NCBI RefSeq assembly: GCF_016583575.1
Contig: NZ_NRRG01000010.1
Location: 1-64,000, forward strand
Origin: Thiocystis violacea
GTDB lineage: Bacteria; Pseudomonadota; Gammaproteobacteria; Chromatiales; Chromatiaceae
DNA length: 64,000 bases
Direction: 5' to 3'
Translations under genes and position numbers: made by a program
The notes under the pieces: model-generated
Database searches by the model: none
Seen by the model: only the letters and a program-made list of their open reading frames with translations
Told to the model about the DNA's origin: nothing
Shown here: positions 55,794 through 64,000 of the stretch, in pieces
Numbering within the stretch: position 1 is the first letter of the stretch
How the letters are laid out: every line of letters starts with the position of its first letter

Positions 55794-56882
55794 ATGGCAA
55801 GGACACTGACCGTCGAGCTTGGCGATCGCGGCTATCCGATTTATATCGGCTCCGGCCTGCTGACCGATCCGGATCGCTATCGTCCGCACATTCGCGGCTC
55901 GCAACTCATGATCGTCACCAACGAAACGGTGGCGCCACTCTATCTGGAAGCCGTTCGCCAAACCCTGGGTGGGGACTATCGGGTCCGGGATGTCGTCCTG
56001 CCCGACGGCGAGGTCTACAAGACGCTGGAGGTCTGGAACCGGATTTTCGATGCCCTGTTGCGGGAGCGATTCTCGCGCGACGCTACCCTGATCGCCCTGG
56101 GTGGTGGCGTCGTTGGCGATATGACGGGCTTCGCCGCCGCCTGCTACCAGCGCGGCGTCGACTTCATCCAGGTGCCGACCACGCTGCTGGCGCAGGTGGA
56201 CTCATCGGTCGGCGGCAAGACGGGTCTCAACCATCCGGCCGGCAAGAACATGATCGGCGCCTTTCACCAGCCGCGCGCGGTCATCGCCGACACGGATACG
56301 CTGGTCACGCTTCCCCAGCGCGAACTCTCGGCGGGGCTCGCCGAGGTCATGAAGTACGGATTCATCCGCGATCCGGCCTTTCTCGACTGGCTCGAATCCC
56401 ACATGACCGAACTCGTCTCCAGGGATCCGGAGGCCCTAGCCCAGGCGATCGAGCGTTCGTGCGAGATCAAGGCGCTGATCGTCGCGGATGACGAATTCGA
56501 GTCCGGTCGCCGTGCCCTGCTGAATCTGGGTCACACCTTCGGGCATGCGATCGAGACTGGCATGGGCTATGGCGCCTGGCTGCACGGCGAGGCCGTCGGC
56601 ACGGGTATCCGTATGGCGGCCGATCTATCGGCTCGGCTCGGATGGCTCAGCGACTCGGATGTTGAGCGCGTGCGCCGCCTGGTCGCTAGCGCCAATCTGC
56701 CAACCGAGCCACCGGGGGAACTCTCCCCGGAGCGGATGCTGGAACTCATGGCGGTTGACAAGAAGGTGATCGCCGGTCAGTTGCGTCTTGTCCTGCTCAA
56801 ACAACTCGGCGAAGCGGTCGTTACCAGCGACTTCGACCGGGATCACCTCCTCGCGACCCTGGCCGGTCCCATGACCCGATGA
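55794..56882 (+). CDS. aroB: 3-dehydroquinate synthase
   Basis: A 362-residue NAD- and metal-dependent enzyme that makes 3-dehydroquinate from DAHP. Motifs: [32 protein letters not shown] (NAD binding), [34 protein letters not shown] and [11 protein letters not shown] (metal histidines). The aroK-aroB order is the standard gammaproteobacterial arrangement, often just downstream of pilMNOPQ as here. Confidence 0.96.
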   Translation: MARTLTVELGDRGYPIYIGSGLLTDPDRYRPHIRGSQLMIVTNETVAPLYLEAVRQTLGGDYRVRDVVLPDGEVYKTLEVWNRIFDALLRERFSRDATLIALGGGVVGDMTGFAAACYQRGVDFIQVPTTLLAQVDSSVGGKTGLNHPAGKNMIGAFHQPRAVIADTDTLVTLPQRELSAGLAEVMKYGFIRDPAFLDWLESHMTELVSRDPEALAQAIERSCEIKALIVADDEFESGRRALLNLGHTFGHAIETGMGYGAWLHGEAVGTGIRMAADLSARLGWLSDSDVERVRRLVASANLPTEPPGELSPERMLELMAVDKKVIAGQLRLVLLKQLGEAVVTSDFDRDHLLATLAGPMTR

Positions 56883-57468
56883 GACCAGCGGCTTTGCTCA
56901 AGATGATGGCGAGCGACCGCATGACCGTGGGAGCGGCTTGTAGCCGCGAAGAACCCCGCGCCGGCGACTGAGCCGAAACGCCGCCGCGCGTCGCGGCTAG
57001 AAGCCGCTCCCACGGAAGCGGGCCTGCTCGCGCGGCCTCGACAGGCGCGATTCATGCCCTCCGGCAAGGCGGCGGGCACCAGATTGGTGCGTGCCTCCAT
57101 GGGTTCGCCTTGAATTCTCGGCTAAATCCTTCATTCCCCATCGCCTGAGTGCTGGCATGGCCAATGCAACGGCGCTATGATTCGGGGTTCGCGATTTCAA
57201 CCCGGTCAGGTTTCCCAGGGCCTTGTCGCCGAAACCATGCCGTGCGGCCGCGGCTCGGACCTGGTCGCTGAAGTCTACTTACCCTGGATCGAGCGCCTTC
57301 GGTATCTCCGAGAACCCGGCGGCCAAGACACACCCGGATCTAGGACCACAGGATTGAAATGTCGATATTTCCTGGCGGATCATCCTTCGTTCCATGCCTG
57401 GACGGGGACGGCTACCGGGAAGCGTCTTCAATCGGAACTATTGACCGCAGGCATCAACGAGGTCGGCG
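56883..57468. other. Intergenic region before gltB with a REP-like element
   Basis: This 586-bp space contains the REP-like repeat at 56927-57013 and the gltB leader. A 110-codon forward frame (57177-57509) overlaps gltB, lacks homology that I recognise and is rejected. No promoter could be placed with confidence. Confidence 0.45.
56927..57013. repeat. REP/BIME-like paired palindromic element, copy 2
   Basis: GTGGGAGCGGCTTGTAGCCG begins and CGGCTAGAAGCCGCTCCCAC ends an 87-base element, in the same inverted arrangement as copy 1 (14431-14497). The termini are almost identical and the centres differ. Confidence 0.8.
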
Positions 57469-62116
<4,648 letters not shown>

Positions 62117-62124
<8 letters not shown>

Positions 62125-63583
62125 GCCGACCGGTTTCATGGAATACCCCCGTCGTGACCGGCGCTACGCGCCGGCCGGGGATCGGGTGGTTCACTACGAC
62201 GAATTCGTCATCGCCTTGACCGAGGCCGAACTCGCCCAGCAGGGCGCCCGCTGCATGGATTGCGGCATTCCGTTCTGTCACCAGGGATGCCCGGTCAACA
62301 ACATCATTCCCGACTGGAACGACCTGGTCTATCGCGGCGACTGGAAGGCGGCGATCGATGTCCTGCACTCGACCAACAACTTTCCCGAGTTCACCGGCCG
62401 CATCTGTCCCGCGCCCTGCGAGACCTCCTGCACCCTGAACATCGATGACGTTCCGGTCACGATCAAGACCATCGAGTGCGCCATCGTCGACCGGGCCTGG
62501 AAGGACGGCTGGATCAAGCCGCAAGTGCCCGAGCGGCGCACCGGCAAGCGGGTCGCGATCGTCGGCTCGGGGCCGGCGGGACTGGCCGCCGCGCAACAAC
62601 TGGCGCGGGCCGGCCACCAGGTCTCCGTGTTCGAAAAGGCGGACCGCATCGGTGGTCTGTTGCGTTACGGAATTCCGGACTTCAAACTGAGCAAGACCCT
62701 GATCGACCGACGCATCGCCCAGATGCGCACCGAGGGCGTCCAGTTCCTGACCAATGCGCACATCGGCGCGGCTATCCCGGTGAGCGAATTGCGCGCGCAA
62801 TTCGATGCCCTGGTGCTGGCCGGCGGATCGGAGCAACCACGCGACCTCGAAGCCCCTGGACGCGAATTGTCCGGGATCCATTTCGCGATGGATTTCCTGA
62901 CCCGTAACAGCAAGCGGGTGCAAGGCTCCCATGTGTCCGACGAGGACTTCATCAGCGCCCAGGGCAAGCATGTCCTGGTCATTGGTGGCGGCGACACGGG
63001 CTCAGACTGTATCGGCACCTCCAATCGGCACGGCGCCGCGTCGGTCACTCAGATCGAGATCCTCGACCGCCCGCCGGAGAAGGAAGACAAGGCCCTGACC
63101 TGGCCGGACTGGCCAAACCGGCTGCGTACCTCCAGTTCCCAGGAAGAGGGTTGCACGCGGCTCTGGAACATCGCCACCAAGGAGTTCATCGGCGACGCCC
63201 AGGGCCGGGTCAAGGCGCTCAAATACGTACTGGTGCGTTGGGAGAAGGCGGCCGATGGCCGCTGGCGGATGGAGGAAGTGCCGAATAGCGAGGGCGAGTT
63301 GAAGGCCGATTTGATCCTGCTGGCGATGGGTTTCGTCCATCCGGTGCATGAGGGCCTGATCGACGAGCTTAAACAGGGCTCCGGATTGGAACTGGATGCA
63401 CGGGGCAACGTGAAAGGCGTCACGGACGGCCCCAATGCCTATCGGACCTCGGTCGACGGCGTCTTTTGCGCGGGCGACATGCGTCGTGGTCAATCGCTGG
63501 TGGTATGGGCCATTCGGGAAGGACGGCAATGCGCCCGAGCGGTCGATGAATGGCTCATGGGGCAGTCCGATCTGCCGAAGTGA
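62117..63583 (+). CDS. gltD: Glutamate synthase small subunit
   Basis: A 488-residue FAD/NADPH-binding subunit. N-terminal 4Fe-4S cysteines are Cys46, Cys49, Cys54, Cys58 ([13 protein letters not shown]), and a second group is CPAPCETSC. The FAD motif is [16 protein letters not shown], the NADPH motif [11 protein letters not shown], and the end has [19 protein letters not shown]. It takes electrons from NADPH to GltB. ATG 62117 overlaps the gltB end; AGGGG is upstream. Confidence 0.97.
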
Positions 63584-63617
63584 TCCGATCTGGCCCGAGG
63601 CCGGATTGAGGATCGGG

Positions 63618-63645
63618 AAAAGCGGCCGGAGACGGCCGCTTTTTT
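63618..63645 (+). terminator. Rho-independent terminator of gltBD
   Basis: AAAAGCGGCCG-GAGA-CGGCCGCTTTT forms an 11-bp stem with a tetraloop and is followed by further T residues (six in a row in total). It lies 35 bp after the gltD stop and is the clearest intrinsic terminator in the window. Confidence 0.92.
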
Positions 63646-63713
63646 GTGCTCAAGCGTCCCGAGCATGGTGACGCCGCCATGGCGATTCGACGATTGGAGC
63701 CAGGATAATACAA

Positions 63714-63736
63714 GAGGCCGAGGTTGCCCCGGCCTC
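63714..63736 (-). terminator. Stem-loop after the secretin gene
   Basis: GAGGCCGAGG-TTG-CCCCGGCCTC pairs over ten positions with one G-U pair. It lies 21 bp beyond the leftward stop of the secretin gene; the following bases are only weakly T-rich. Confidence 0.45.
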
Positions 63737-63757
63737 CAGGCGCTAGCCTCTTTCAGG

Positions 63758-64000
63758 CTAGAAGGCGAAGTTCAAACCGCGCACCTTGCCTCGGAAGTCC
63801 TCGGTGACGGCCTCGATATCCTGATCGCTGGAGATGACCTTGGGAGTCAGGACGACGACCAGTTCCGTCCGGTTCGACGACTTCGAGCGTTCGCCGAACA
63901 GGGCTCCCGCGAAGGGAAGGCCGTAGAGCCCAGGAATGCCCGACTTACCATCGGATCGCTGATCCTGAATCAGACCGCCCAGGACGACGGCCTGATTGGA
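63758..64000 (-). CDS. Secretin (GspD-like), C-terminal fragment
   Basis: The last 80 residues of a secretin, cut by the window edge. The fragment has the secretin C-terminal motif SNQAVVLGGLIQDQRSDGKSGIPGLYGLPFAGALFGE followed by TELVVVLTPKVI. These match type II secretion GspD and related secretins, and are distinct from the PilQ sequence at 52521-54902 (VVLGGVFEREKTF). It is transcribed toward gltD. The actual system cannot be decided from this part; GspD, a tight-adherence or an MSHA-type secretin are possible. Confidence 0.85.
   Translation of the reverse strand, partial: SNQAVVLGGLIQDQRSDGKSGIPGLYGLPFAGALFGERSKSSNRTELVVVLTPKVISSDQDIEAVTEDFRGKVRGLNFAF

Overview
The window is GC-rich chromosomal DNA from a gammaproteobacterium, most likely a purple sulfur bacterium of the Chromatiaceae (Thiocystis/Allochromatium-like). 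This placement is an inference. It rests on two small membrane proteins of the family whose prototype I recall from Thiocystis violascens, on the E. coli-like UvrD, HemE, AroK/AroB and PilMNOPQ proteins, and on an LDH-type malate dehydrogenase beside a giant cyclic-glucan synthase. No photosynthesis genes, tRNA, rRNA, CRISPR array or intact insertion sequence were found.

Layout. 0.4-9.1 kb (minus): one 2910-codon cyclic beta-1,2-glucan synthase. 9.1-14.3 kb: a cluster of small envelope or stress-type proteins (BON lipoprotein, coiled-coil protein, two paralogous two-helix membrane peptides, a DUF2333 protein, a glycine-zipper lipoprotein) ending with a Crp/Fnr-type regulator. A palindromic element, GTnYGC-YA-GCGnAC followed by S-G-A, recurs in front of these genes and of the regulator, which suggests an undescribed regulon. 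14.6-16.2 kb: glycosyltransferase and a small exported protein. 16.3-22.2 kb: an Mrp-type Na+/H+ antiporter operon with fused A and B subunits. 22.2-26.3 kb (minus): glgB followed by overlapping DUF2288, YaiI, NnrU and moaE genes. 26.6-33.0 kb: glgC, thiS-thiG, a vsr-dcm pair apparently wedged in front of trmB, and fetAB. 33.2-36.3 kb: a malate:quinone oxidoreductase-like flavoprotein and NhaD. 36.5-38.6 kb (minus): a peptidoglycan-binding-domain protein and hemE.

The hemE-uvrD gap (38.6-39.3 kb) is an AT-rich stretch with perfect DnaA boxes and looks like a replication origin. To its right nearly all genes point away from it: uvrD, an S1-domain protein, hemW, rpmE, malic enzyme, malate dehydrogenase, citrate synthase, the type IV pilus assembly operon pilMNOPQ, aroK-aroB and gltB-gltD. 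A convergent secretin gene (GspD-like C-terminus) is cut by the right edge.

How the genes work together. Malic enzyme, Mdh, GltA and the Mqo-like protein cover the malate/oxaloacetate/citrate node, and GltBD links 2-oxoglutarate to ammonium assimilation. GlgB/GlgC make glycogen. Mrp, NhaD, the cyclic glucan synthase and the small lipoproteins fit adaptation to salt and osmotic stress. Two REP-like palindromic elements (14.43 and 56.93 kb) and one GGATGGGT-type inverted repeat (27.9 kb) mark intergenic spaces. Start codons were moved from the longest open frame wherever a ribosome-binding site or family alignment favoured an internal start.
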